From: Lepidurus packardi | Lineage: Eukaryota > Arthropoda > Branchiopoda > Notostraca > Triopsidae | NCBI GenBank assembly: GCA_023053545.1 | Contig: JAKZAN010000001.1 | Location: 10,064,565 to 10,128,564, forward strand | Reading direction: 5' to 3' | Length of the DNA: 64,000 nt | Shown: piece after piece, positions 1 through 11,630 of the stretch | How the letters are laid out: each line of letters begins with the position of its first letter | How positions within the stretch are numbered: position 1 is the stretch's first letter | Translations under genes and position numbers: made by a program | Notes under the pieces: model-generated | Told to the model about the DNA's origin: nothing | The model's database searches: none | Seen by the model: the letters and a program-made list of their open reading frames with translations, nothing else

Positions 1-470
1 GGGGAGCGAAGGCCATACATGGTAGAATACTGTATACTGCCAGACTCACAGCAGAGGAAAAGAAGGGTGAAATAAATAAAGATGAAAAGAAAGGGTGGAG
101 GAGTCGTGGGAAGGGCTTCGAACTCGCTCTCCGTCTTTACATGCTTCGTGTACATCGTTTCCCTGTTTTAGACAGTGAAGAACCTACCCTGACTTTCCTT
201 ACCATTCTTTACTACGTGAACATTTTTAAAGGTATTTTCTCTTCGCATGTGTTGTCGTCCCTAGTCCGAAATGTATCCTACACCTATGTTTGCCTTAGAC
301 GCGAAGCCCCTAATAGGACAACGGACGAGACAACTCGAGATCTTGAAATTTGACGTAATTATAAATAACACAAAATGTAAACCTGCCAGTGCCAATACAG
401 ATGAAACTAAAATTAGAAAAGTCTGTGCTGGTTAGAAAAAAAGTTGCACAGGTATTGTGATCGCTGGTTA

Positions 471-598
471 CAGGGGCGGACTGGTTCTACCGCGGGCCAT
501 GGCGATTTTCTACCTGCCGGCGCCGCTGAGTAATAAGATGGTATTTGAGCCGGCGCATGGGGCACCTGCCCCAATGCCCCATAGGCCGTCCGCCCCTG
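471..598. mobile_element. 128-bp hAT-type MITE with 8-bp target duplication
   Basis: The ends are inverted: CAGGGGCGGAC at the left and its complement GTCCGCCCCTG at the right. The flanks are a perfect 8-bp direct repeat, GCTGGTTA, at 463-470 and 599-606. Both features fit the hAT superfamily. There is no coding capacity. Confidence 0.88.
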
Positions 599-606
599 GC
601 TGGTTA

Positions 607-1755
607 TTAGAATCAGCCTCTTTGTAGAATCAAACAGCAAATACTCGTTTCAGAATGGTACAATACTTTACCTTTTTCTTTACTATAATCATATTTTTGG
701 AAATTAGAATCAATTTTGGGTGAGGAAGAGTAAGAAAGCGGGGAAAACTGCTGTCAAGGGGAAACTTTCTGTTCGTATTGGGGAAAGGGTTTCACTTTTT
801 CCTTGTTCTAAAAGTTGAGAGTCGAGAGAAGGTGCTCATGAGTATAGTGTGCTTGCAGGTGGTGACAATTCTGTTTGTAGACACTTATATCATGTTGAAA
901 AATCGTTACAAAAACTTTAAAGTCTGAATTGTAGGCAAACTAAAACAAGTGAATATTTTAAATAATAAACTGTAATTTTGTTCTTAATACGTTCTGAATT
1001 TATATTATTTCTTATGGGGGGATTCGCATCGCAAAAAACAAGTGTTTCGGATTGCGAGAACGTCTCCGGAACGAATTATGCTCGTCTTAAGAGGTTTCAG
1101 TGTACTTACAACTGTATTTCTGGTTATTGAATGGCCGCTTAATAGATTCAAAATACACTGGCCAAATGTGATCAAAATAAGCGACACCTACTGTACTTCA
1201 AAACTCAGTTAATCTATAAACCTAAGGACCCGAAGTTTGCTATTATGGACTACGTATACGTATTTCCACATTAGGTCCGTATTACGGAGTTAACGACGAA
1301 AGACGAAAGCTTGCCACACTAGGGTGCAAATGGAATGCACGTTCTGCGGTCTTACATCTTTCCTCTTCGCAATGCGTTAGTTTATTAAAGGCAAAACTTA
1401 TGAGGATGTAATTTGTACCAAAGTACTTTTCGTGCTAAAGAGATAAATGACTTCTTACGGTTTTGCAGTAACCGAACCGTTTGTAAGAGAAACTCGTGTA
1501 GCCAAGGAACAAAGCCCATTTTTCCAACGGTCAACTCGTTTCTGTGTTACTGATTCTCTACTGGAACGAAGTCGATTGAGGTACTAACCAAAGTTCGAAT
1601 GTAGCTTTAGTCGGGGGACTGGAGCGGCAACTGCTTCCGAACTTCTGTATAACGTACTTCTCATGTAACATAGCAATAGGGGATGTCAAGAGAAAAAACG
1701 CGTCAAGTTTTCTTGCGTCGAAGCTTAGTTTTGAACCAACTTCCAGTAGGCAAAC
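607..1755. other. No gene seen in left arm
   Basis: AT-rich sequence. Near 1085-1110 there is a short stretch resembling a pogo/Tigger terminus, but no partner end was found. Open frames here are short and not recognisable. Confidence 0.5.
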
Positions 1756-2301
1756 ATGTCCGCAGCACCACAACCGCAAAGTAGGTTTTCGTGAAAATTT
1801 ATAAGTCTCGTTTCTTATCTAACATGTGCTTTTCTTCAGGAACCGAAAGGCAGCAGCTTATTGCCGCTGTTGCAAAAGGGTTTGCCCTTCTGGAAACCAA
1901 CGGAGAGAACGAGGCGGCAGTTTCTAAAGGATTTTCTATACTTTTATAGTCAAGGCCCAAAACCAAGTACGTATTAGCAATAATGTAAGAAATAAAAGCT
2001 AAATGTATTATTGTGTAGTTCCCGAGGGAAGTGCAGCAAATGCAAAAAAAGGGGCCATACCGTAAAGAACTGCTGGTTCGCTAAGAAGAAAACCGTAGAA
2101 AAGGACGGTGCTCCAGCAATGAAGAAAACAAAAGCAGCCCACCAAATTACTGCCGGAGCCGCAATGGACTGCGAAGCTGCTTCCGAAGCAGCAGCGGAAT
2201 GCCACGCAGCTCCCGAGGTCGGAGCTGAGTGTTACGCAGCTCCCGAAGCCGCAACGGCGGACAGCGAAGCCGCAGCGGTAGCAACTAAGCACTCAGGCTA
2301 A
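1756..2301 (+). pseudogene. Small zinc-knuckle (CCHC) protein gene, probably broken
   Basis: The inferred structure has three exons. Exon 1 is 1756-1780 (MSAAPQPQ). The second runs from 1840 to about 1965 and reads through a stretch containing VAKGFALLETNGENEAA. The third starts near 2019 after a clear acceptor. The last exon has one CCHC zinc knuckle (CSKCKKRGHTVKNC) followed by a low-complexity tail of repeated Glu-Ala-Ala and Pro-Glu units. With these splices the middle exon holds one in-frame TAG (1948-1950), in a position where CAG would fit, so the gene is either dead or spliced differently. Zinc knuckles bind single-stranded nucleic acid in many proteins. I do not recognise the family. 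A second identical copy lies in the other arm. Confidence 0.5.
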
Positions 2302-2499
2302 ACATTATGCCTTAGAATAATGTTTGGCTGAACGTTTGCATAACGATAGGTGCAAATTTGAAAATAAATTTTTCATAAAACGAAAACCGTTACTTATTCT
2401 TACGCTTGTGCAACGTATCAATATTTATGCGGAAAATGACTCAGGTTCAACTGTTTTTTTTTGTGTTTTCACGAGGGGTAAAGGTTGCTCGCATTTGAG

Positions 2500-2731
2500 C
2501 TAACGCAACTGACTTTTCGCCTCTGCTGGACCAACAGCAACAGCTACGGTAAAACCGCTTACCACTTGCCACAGCGTTTCAGTACGACTCGAAGTTTCCC
2601 CCTTGCTTGTTGTTCTTTGAAAAAGTTTCAGCCCTTCTTGCCTCAGCTCTGAATCATCTTCACTTTGATTTTCTTCGCCTGCAACTTTGACAACGACTAG
2701 AAGTACTGCAGCTTTTGGATTCGGTAAGTCT
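2500..2731 (-). other. Exon-like open stretch, unrecognised
   Basis: About 76 codons stay open on the minus strand, ending in TAG at 2500-2502. The composition is protein-like, acidic then basic, with motifs such as GEENQSEDDSELRQEG and ending AEAKSQLR. It has no start codon of its own, so it could be a terminal exon of a gene antisense to the MULE. It is mirrored at 10655-10886 on the plus strand. No family was recognised. Confidence 0.25.
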
Positions 2732-3139
2732 TACTTTCTTTTGTCCTTTATGCTGCATGACACAACACAACTTACCCATTGTCGAATGTCACCATCTTTG
2801 TGCATTGAGGGTCGCCATGTCTTGGTTCGATGGTCAATCATGATATTGATAAGTGCACTGTAGACTTAATGGAACTTAACCAAAATGAAGTTACCTATGT
2901 TAAATCTATGAGAAGCCATAGTTGTTTTACATGAACGATATCTAATTAAAGTAAAAGGAAGCAGGTATAGCATTGCTAATCCTACTGTATACACACCTTT
3001 GCGTAAGACTCGCTTCTATGTCTCTGCGTAACTTGAGGCCGGTAAAAGTTAAAACGGTCTGGACCCAAAGATGGCGATGTTCGACTCTAAAACATGGTGG
3101 CATTAAGGTTCGCATCCAACCTTTATTTTTTTTTCTCAA

Positions 3140-5634
3140 GATGTTCTCCCGACAGATGAACTGCAAATACAACAAGAAGTAGAAGTTAGCAATTCGTCAA
3201 GTCAAAATAACAAGAAAACAAAAGGTTCCAGTTTTAGGATTATTTGCTACTTGTGTAAAGAAAGCTTAACTAGTTACGTTACACTAGTTAGGCATATAAA
3301 GGATACACATGATCAAATTGAATGTCAAATTAAGTCAGAAGCCTTTCCTGACATACAAAGCTTCTATCAATGGAAAGAGCATACGGAACTTGAAGACAAC
3401 ACGTCTTGGGTCACCCGAAGGGGGGAAAGACAATGCAAGGATCGTACTGTCATCAGTTACGTATGCAACAGGTCCTACGTTTATAAGAATAAAAGCGAAG
3501 GTCATCGTGCCATTAAGCAGCAAAAATCGCTCCGTACAGGGGTAAGTTGCACCTCCTTTGTGCAAGTTAATCTAAACACAAAGACAGGCAAAGTCGCCAT
3601 TGATTACTGCCGATTCCACATTCCTCATGATAGGCTCCCTGGCCGAAATAGGATTCAGGTGTCTGTGAAAGCGAAGATGGGGAAAATGATTTACCTTCAA
3701 ATGCCTACCCATGTCATAGTGGAACAATTGGCAGGGGATATTGACCAGGAAAATATAAACATCAACAAGCTTGTAACACCCAAAGATGTACGTAATTTAG
3801 CGCAAAAATTCCCGAAAGCACTAAGAAAACATCAATATGATCACGTTAGTGTTACTCCTTGGGTAGAAGAAATGGCAAAAGCAGATTATAACCCTGTTTT
3901 CCTCTACAAGGGTCAGGGCACTCAAGACAACGATTCGGGTCTTGAAGAGAAAAATTTCGTTCCAGTCTCAAGCGGAGGCTTTAAATCTATATAAGGATGA
4001 CTGTGTTTTGATAGAGAGTACCTATCGAATTAATTAATATGCTTTTGTCTTAACTACCTTAATGGTGTTAGACAAGTCCCGAATGGGATACCCAGTGGCT
4101 TTTTTAGTGAGCGACCGGGAACACGAGGTAGTTATTAAATACTTCTTCAGTAAACTGAAAGAGAGAACAGGAGAATTAAAGCCGAAGCAATTCATGAGCG
4201 ATATGGCGGACCAGTACTGGAACGCCTGGGGAAAGGTATTCGATACCAGCAAAACACAAAGACCTATCTGCATTGGCATTGGCAGTACTGGAACGCCTGG
4301 GGAAAGGTATTCGATACCAGCAAAACACAAAGACCTATCTGCATTGGCACGTCCTCCGAGCCTGGAAAAAAAACCTAACCAAGCTCCAGGCACAAGTTAC
4401 GAGTGAAATTTCTGACCACATCTTTTCTTCCCTGCAGCGTTTAATATGCGTTAGGGATGAAATAGATTTTCGAAGGACTTACACCCAATTTTTAACTTAT
4501 ATTGAGGAGAACCATTGGTCCTTCTTCACATACTTTTACGATGAATACAACAAGCGTATATCTACATTTGCTGGATATAATTACAAAGATATGTATGTGC
4601 GAACAAACATGGTCTTAGAAACGTACCATCGCCATCTAAAACACGAGATCATGGCGGGTGTATTTAACCGTAGAATCGACTCACTAGTCGAGCACTTGAA
4701 AGATGTTTCAACTCGTAGAATGCATAAACAGGTAGTGCTCTACAATAGAGGCTACTATAGTTATAGTCTCAAACAAATTCATATTAGGCATTATAGATCG
4801 AAAAAGATACCTGATGAGCACGTGACGATTTTGGATGCGAAAACTTGGCGCGTGCAATCGCAGTCAAATCCTGGTATCTCTCACTTAGTAATTAGACATT
4901 ACGACGGACTATGCACCCAACCTGATTGTTTTAATCGATGTGGCCTGTGCGGAGCATGTCGACATACATTCTCCTGTGACTGTAAAGACTTCTACTTTTT
5001 AAAGTTTGTCTGCAAACATATTCACAGAGTTATCCCACCGCTAACGAACGATCAGAGACACTCTCATGTCGACGCCGTTGCTATCGAAGAAGACGGCGTG
5101 CATATGGCAGATAAGTTATTGCCTGCAAAATTAGAAGATAATACCTTGTTAGCGAAAAAGTTGCTGGACACTTGTAATGAAATTATCCATAATATAATAA
5201 TTAAACAAACTAATTACACAAGGGAACAATTTGTTCACATGATTAGCACGGCTGTATCCTTCAAAATTTTAACTGAACAGGAACCAGCCAAAAATGTACA
5301 AGAAATATTTGAAGATAAAATTTCTGCAAGTAAAAATGCCGTGACAAAACCTCAGAGTAGGGATTTTTTTGCTACTCGCAAAGAAACACGGAAACGAAGC
5401 AAAACAGCAAAAATTGATGACCAGATACTGGACGACATAACACCCGCATTTTGTGCCACGTGCTTTAAGCAAAATGCTCCGAGTGATCCAGAGAATTGTC
5501 AATGGATCGCATGCAATGAATGCAACAGCTGGTTCCACGAAGAGTGTGTGCCAGGTTTAATTAGAGCGGGTCTCAACGCAGAGGACCTGAAATCAATTGT
5601 TTTCAATTGCATCTCCTGTGCTTTGTCCTGTTAA
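3140..5634 (+). pseudogene. MULE (Mutator-like) transposase with C2H2, SWIM and PHD fingers, dead
   Basis: Domain order is: a C2H2 finger (CYLC...HIKDTH, about 3245-3310); a FAR1/FLYWCH-like DNA-binding region; the MULE core (LTTLMVLDKSRMGYPVAF, then YLHWHVLRAWKKN); a SWIM finger (CDC...CKHIH, about 4975-5025); and a C-terminal PHD finger (CATC, CNEC, WFHEEC, CISC; 5453-5625). Animal Phantom-type MULEs have this general layout. The gene is broken. There is a frame change near 3975 and a TAA at 4035-4037 where CAA is expected. A 71-bp tandem duplication at about 4211-4352 shifts the frame. The residue at the expected first catalytic Asp is Glu (LIESTY). The long open frame from 4273 covers the second half of the core onward. 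Confidence 0.85.
4211..4352 (+). repeat. 71-bp tandem duplication inside the MULE gene
   Basis: The segment beginning CAGTACTGGAACGCCTGG recurs exactly 71 bp downstream (4212 and 4283). Since 71 is not a multiple of three, this alone breaks the reading frame. It is present identically in the other arm at 9034-9175. Confidence 0.92.
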
Positions 5635-6449
5635 GTGCAAAACTTTAACAAGGCCTTCAACTTTAGTTTCTTGCTAAGTTATTGGGGTAACCCCCTCTTA
5701 AATATATTTTCCGTATTAAATGCCTTGTGATGAATGTTCATGAGTGCACCGGTAGTATATCTACCAGAGCGATCTCGGACAGAACTGTTTCATTTCAGCA
5801 GAAACGAGTCAGTTCGAGATTCCGGCAAAAGGAAACAATAGTTTCCATTGCACGGTAATCACATCACCAAAACAGGCGACACAATTAAAATAATTGTGTG
5901 TTTTAAGGAAGTTGTGGCGCAAATCAGCGCCATTTTCAGTTGCACGTACTGAGTTGTGCGCTGTTGTAAACGAGCACACTTGGTTTAGCGTGCTTCTTGA
6001 AATGGCAATATTTTCACCAATTTTTTAATTAAACGTAGAATAAACTTAAATGTACTTGTTATGAACCATGTTACAAGCATGTTATAAATGAAATATTTAA
6101 ACTCCATTGTGTCTGGCTCTTCTTATGACATAAAAAATAAAATGAAAAGAACATTTCAGAATTCAAAAGGACTTTTCCGAGTGCAAAAGGAACCTCAAGG
6201 GAAAAGTCTGACAATATTCGTCATTGCTCTGGCGGTTCAAAACTCAACAAAGCCTTTATTGAAATAGTAGCAAAATATTCCGCCATTTTTTGCCTCATCG
6301 CTCTGCTGAGCATTGACAACATTTTCATGGCTAAAACTGCGGATGCTGCTGCCGTTTCCTGCCAAAGCAGCAGCTACAGCATTGTGTACCTTGTTTGTCT
6401 CTAGTGGCGGGAAAATTTATTCACATACAAATATGAACCTCAAAATCTC
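5635..6449. other. MULE 3' flank, no gene seen
   Basis: AT-rich non-coding sequence between the MULE stop codon and the inner edge of the arm. No terminal inverted repeat of the MULE could be fixed by eye. Confidence 0.5.
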
Positions 6450-6640
6450 GCAGGCGAAAATAGATAAATAAAAACTAAATTTCTCATCATGATGAAGTCG
6501 CTTCCACCGTAAGAAACACGACTAACCGAATGTAAGCTCCAACAACGAAAACCTTACAGCTCAGTTCGTGCAACTAACGCGGGTGCTATTTTTAGGAATA
6601 TACGAAATAATAATAAGAAAGACCAGCTTTACTCACGCCT

Positions 6641-6904
6641 TATCCCTGGATAAAGAAAAAAATATCATGCCGTAATTGGGAACTACACTAAATAGAAGAA
6701 ACGTCAACATAACGTTAACTTTTTGACATTAACGTCAGTTAAATTCAATATTCACTAATTCACACACTACCACATACCAAGACGGGATCCACCGATATAT
6801 TGACGCTCCCAGACAGAAACGGCTCTCTTCATACCGACAGCACGCCACAGAAAATTTAGCGGTCAGACCGGTAAGCTTTTGAGAAGTCCGATCCTCCGAA
6901 AAGG
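6641..6904 (+). repeat. Dispersed repeat, copy 1
   Basis: It matches 44086-44310 in the same orientation, from ATCCCTGGATAAAG through AACGTCAACAT to GGTAAGCTTTTG. There are scattered changes, and about 40 extra bases here near 6765-6805. Family unknown. Confidence 0.85.
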
Positions 6905-6934
6905 CCTCCGAAAAGACGTCTTTTCGGAGGCCTT
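6901..6934. repeat. Perfect 34-bp palindrome at the spacer/arm edge
   Basis: The sequence is self-complementary around GACGTC (centre 6917/6918), with half-site AAGGCCTCCGAAAAGAC. It ends 2 bp before the right arm begins and could mark how the inverted repeat formed. Confidence 0.95.
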
Positions 6935-7751
6935 CGGAGATTTTGAGGTTCATATTTGTATGTGAATAAATTTTCCCGCCACTAGAGACAAACAAGGTAC
7001 ACAATGCTGTAGCTGCTGCTTTGGCAGGAAACGGCAGCAGCATCCGCAGTTTTAGCCATGAAAATGTTGTCAATGCTCAGCAGAGCGATGAGGCAAAAAA
7101 TGGCGGAATATTTTGCTACTATTTCAATAAAGGCTTTGTTGAGTTTTGAACCGCCAGAGCAATGACGAATATTGTCAGACTTTTCCCTTGAGGTTCCTTT
7201 TGCACTCGGAAAAGTCCTTTTGAATTCTGAAATGTTCTTTTCATTTTATTTTTTATGTCATAAGAAGAGCCAGACACAATGGAGTTTAAATATTTCATTT
7301 ATAACATGCTTGTAACATGGTTCATAACAAGTACATTTAAGTTTATTCTACGTTTAATTAAAAAATTGGTGAAAATATTGCCATTTCAAGAAGCACGCTA
7401 AACCAAGTGTGCTCGTTTACAACAGCGCACAACTCAGTACGTGCAACTGAAAATGGCGCTGATTTGCGCCACAACTTCCTTAAAACACACAATTATTTTA
7501 ATTGTGTCGCCTGTTTTGGTGATGTGATTACCGTGCAATGGAAACTATTGTTTCCTTTTGCCGGAATCTCGAACTGACTCGTTTCTGCTGAAATGAAACA
7601 GTTCTGTCCGAGATCGCTCTGGTAGATATACTACCGGTGCACTCATGAACATTCATCACAAGGCATTTAATACGGAAAATATATTTAAGAGGGGGTTACC
7701 CCAATAACTTAGCAAGAAACTAAAGTTGAAGGCCTTGTTAAAGTTTTGCAC

Positions 7752-10246
7752 TTAACAGGACAAAGCACAGGAGATGCAATTGAAAACAATTGATTTCAGG
7801 TCCTCTGCGTTGAGACCCGCTCTAATTAAACCTGGCACACACTCTTCGTGGAACCAGCTGTTGCATTCATTGCATGCGATCCATTGACAATTCTCTGGAT
7901 CACTCGGAGCATTTTGCTTAAAGCACGTGGCACAAAATGCGGGTGTTATGTCGTCCAGTATCTGGTCATCAATTTTTGCTGTTTTGCTTCGTTTCCGTGT
8001 TTCTTTGCGAGTAGCAAAAAAATCCCTACTCTGAGGTTTTGTCACGGCATTTTTACTTGCAGAAATTTTATCTTCAAATATTTCTTGTACATTTTTGGCT
8101 GGTTCCTGTTCAGTTAAAATTTTGAAGGATACAGCCGTGCTAATCATGTGAACAAATTGTTCCCTTGTGTAATTAGTTTGTTTAATTATTATATTATGGA
8201 TAATTTCATTACAAGTGTCCAGCAACTTTTTCGCTAACAAGGTATTATCTTCTAATTTTGCAGGCAATAACTTATCTGCCATATGCACGCCGTCTTCTTC
8301 GATAGCAACGGCGTCGACATGAGAGTGTCTCTGATCGTTCGTTAGCGGTGGGATAACTCTGTGAATATGTTTGCAGACAAACTTTAAAAAGTAGAAGTCT
8401 TTACAGTCACAGGAGAATGTATGTCGACATGCTCCGCACAGGCCACATCGATTAAAACAATCAGGTTGGGTGCATAGTCCGTCGTAATGTCTAATTACTA
8501 AGTGAGAGATACCAGGATTTGACTGCGATTGCACGCGCCAAGTTTTCGCATCCAAAATCGTCACGTGCTCATCAGGTATCTTTTTCGATCTATAATGCCT
8601 AATATGAATTTGTTTGAGACTATAACTATAGTAGCCTCTATTGTAGAGCACTACCTGTTTATGCATTCTACGAGTTGAAACATCTTTCAAGTGCTCGACT
8701 AGTGAGTCGATTCTACGGTTAAATACACCCGCCATGATCTCGTGTTTTAGATGGCGATGGTACGTTTCTAAGACCATGTTTGTTCGCACATACATATCTT
8801 TGTAATTATATCCAGCAAATGTAGATATACGCTTGTTGTATTCATCGTAAAAGTATGTGAAGAAGGACCAATGGTTCTCCTCAATATAAGTTAAAAATTG
8901 GGTGTAAGTCCTTCGAAAATCTATTTCATCCCTAACGCATATTAAACGCTGCAGGGAAGAAAAGATGTGGTCAGAAATTTCACTCGTAACTTGTGCCTGG
9001 AGCTTGGTTAGGTTTTTTTTCCAGGCTCGGAGGACGTGCCAATGCAGATAGGTCTTTGTGTTTTGCTGGTATCGAATACCTTTCCCCAGGCGTTCCAGTA
9101 CTGCCAATGCCAATGCAGATAGGTCTTTGTGTTTTGCTGGTATCGAATACCTTTCCCCAGGCGTTCCAGTACTGGTCCGCCATATCGCTCATGAATTGCT
9201 TCGGCTTTAATTCTCCTGTTCTCTCTTTCAGTTTACTGAAGAAGTATTTAATAACTACCTCGTGTTCCCGGTCGCTCACTAAAAAAGCCACTGGGTATCC
9301 CATTCGGGACTTGTCTAACACCATTAAGGTAGTTAAGACAAAAGCATATTAATTAATTCGATAGGTACTCTCTATCAAAACACAGTCATCCTTATATAGA
9401 TTTAAAGCCTCCGCTTGAGACTGGAACGAAATTTTTCTCTTCAAGACCCGAATCGTTGTCTTGAGTGCCCTGACCCTTGTAGAGGAAAACAGGGTTATAA
9501 TCTGCTTTTGCCATTTCTTCTACCCAAGGAGTAACACTAACGTGATCATATTGATGTTTTCTTAGTGCTTTCGGGAATTTTTGCGCTAAATTACGTACAT
9601 CTTTGGGTGTTACAAGCTTGTTGATGTTTATATTTTCCTGGTCAATATCCCCTGCCAATTGTTCCACTATGACATGGGTAGGCATTTGAAGGTAAATCAT
9701 TTTCCCCATCTTCGCTTTCACAGACACCTGAATCCTATTTCGGCCAGGGAGCCTATCATGAGGAATGTGGAATCGGCAGTAATCAATGGCGACTTTGCCT
9801 GTCTTTGTGTTTAGATTAACTTGCACAAAGGAGGTGCAACTTACCCCTGTACGGAGCGATTTTTGCTGCTTAATGGCACGATGACCTTCGCTTTTATTCT
9901 TATAAACGTAGGACCTGTTGCATACGTAACTGATGACAGTACGATCCTTGCATTGTCTTTCCCCCCTTCGGGTGACCCAAGACGTGTTGTCTTCAAGTTC
10001 CGTATGCTCTTTCCATTGATAGAAGCTTTGTATGTCAGGAAAGGCTTCTGACTTAATTTGACATTCAATTTGATCATGTGTATCCTTTATATGCCTAACT
10101 AGTGTAACGTAACTAGTTAAGCTTTCTTTACACAAGTAGCAAATAATCCTAAAACTGGAACCTTTTGTTTTCTTGTTATTTTGACTTGACGAATTGCTAA
10201 CTTCTACTTCTTGTTGTATTTGCAGTTCATCTGTCGGGAGAACATC
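7752..10246 (-). pseudogene. MULE transposase, mirror copy, dead
   Basis: This is the exact mirror of the gene at 3140-5634, with the same C2H2, MULE core, SWIM and PHD regions and the same lesions: frame change, premature TAA and 71-bp duplication. Shared lesions show that an already dead copy was duplicated, rather than two independent insertions. Confidence 0.85.
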
Positions 10247-10654
10247 TTGAGAAAAAAAAATAAAGGTTGGATGCGAACCTTAATGCCACCATGTTTTAGA
10301 GTCGAACATCGCCATCTTTGGGTCCAGACCGTTTTAACTTTTACCGGCCTCAAGTTACGCAGAGACATAGAAGCGAGTCTTACGCAAAGGTGTGTATACA
10401 GTAGGATTAGCAATGCTATACCTGCTTCCTTTTACTTTAATTAGATATCGTTCATGTAAAACAACTATGGCTTCTCATAGATTTAACATAGGTAACTTCA
10501 TTTTGGTTAAGTTCCATTAAGTCTACAGTGCACTTATCAATATCATGATTGACCATCGAACCAAGACATGGCGACCCTCAATGCACAAAGATGGTGACAT
10601 TCGACAATGGGTAAGTTGTGTTGTGTCATGCAGCATAAAGGACAAAAGAAAGTA

Positions 10655-10886
10655 AGACTTACCGAATCCAAAAGCTGCAGTACTTCTAGTCGTTGTCAAA
10701 GTTGCAGGCGAAGAAAATCAAAGTGAAGATGATTCAGAGCTGAGGCAAGAAGGGCTGAAACTTTTTCAAAGAACAACAAGCAAGGGGGAAACTTCGAGTC
10801 GTACTGAAACGCTGTGGCAAGTGGTAAGCGGTTTTACCGTAGCTGTTGCTGTTGGTCCAGCAGAGGCGAAAAGTCAGTTGCGTTAG
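10655..10886 (+). other. Exon-like open stretch, mirror copy
   Basis: Mirror of 2500-2731. It stays open for about 76 codons to a TAG at 10884-10886. No family was recognised. Confidence 0.25.
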
Positions 10887-11084
10887 CTCAAATGCGAGCA
10901 ACCTTTACCCCTCGTGAAAACACAAAAAAAAACAGTTGAACCTGAGTCATTTTCCGCATAAATATTGATACGTTGCACAAGCGTAAGAATAAGTAACGGT
11001 TTTCGTTTTATGAAAAATTTATTTTCAAATTTGCACCTATCGTTATGCAAACGTTCAGCCAAACATTATTCTAAGGCATAATGT

Positions 11085-11630
11085 TTAGCCTGAGTGCTTA
11101 GTTGCTACCGCTGCGGCTTCGCTGTCCGCCGTTGCGGCTTCGGGAGCTGCGTAACACTCAGCTCCGACCTCGGGAGCTGCGTGGCATTCCGCTGCTGCTT
11201 CGGAAGCAGCTTCGCAGTCCATTGCGGCTCCGGCAGTAATTTGGTGGGCTGCTTTTGTTTTCTTCATTGCTGGAGCACCGTCCTTTTCTACGGTTTTCTT
11301 CTTAGCGAACCAGCAGTTCTTTACGGTATGGCCCCTTTTTTTGCATTTGCTGCACTTCCCTCGGGAACTACACAATAATACATTTAGCTTTTATTTCTTA
11401 CATTATTGCTAATACGTACTTGGTTTTGGGCCTTGACTATAAAAGTATAGAAAATCCTTTAGAAACTGCCGCCTCGTTCTCTCCGTTGGTTTCCAGAAGG
11501 GCAAACCCTTTTGCAACAGCGGCAATAAGCTGCTGCCTTTCGGTTCCTGAAGAAAAGCACATGTTAGATAAGAAACGAGACTTATAAATTTTCACGAAAA
11601 CCTACTTTGCGGTTGTGGTGCTGCGGACAT
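11085..11630 (-). pseudogene. Zinc-knuckle protein gene, mirror copy
   Basis: Mirror of 1756-2301, with the same CCHC knuckle, Ala-rich tail and in-frame TAG. Confidence 0.5.

Larger units (their letters stand above)
1..6449 (+). repeat. Left arm of giant inverted repeat
   Basis: This arm is the reverse complement of 6937-13385. At every point checked, a position x here pairs with 13386 minus x, from base 1 to base 6449. Open frames in the two arms have identical translations, including the disabled MULE gene, so the arms are identical or nearly so over about 6.4 kb. The pairing reaches the first base of the window, so the arm may continue to the left. Very recent inverted duplication, gene conversion and an assembly artefact are all possible. 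Confidence 0.95.
6450..6936. repeat. Spacer (loop) of the giant inverted repeat
   Basis: This 487-bp segment is not shared between the arms. Its second half (6641-6904) matches a repeat at 44086-44310. Its right edge is a perfect 34-bp palindrome. Confidence 0.9.

Noticed and set aside
1085-1110. Tigger-like terminus in the arm (and mirror near 12290)
   Set aside because: Only a partial match to CAGTG-type ends, with no partner end or transposase nearby.
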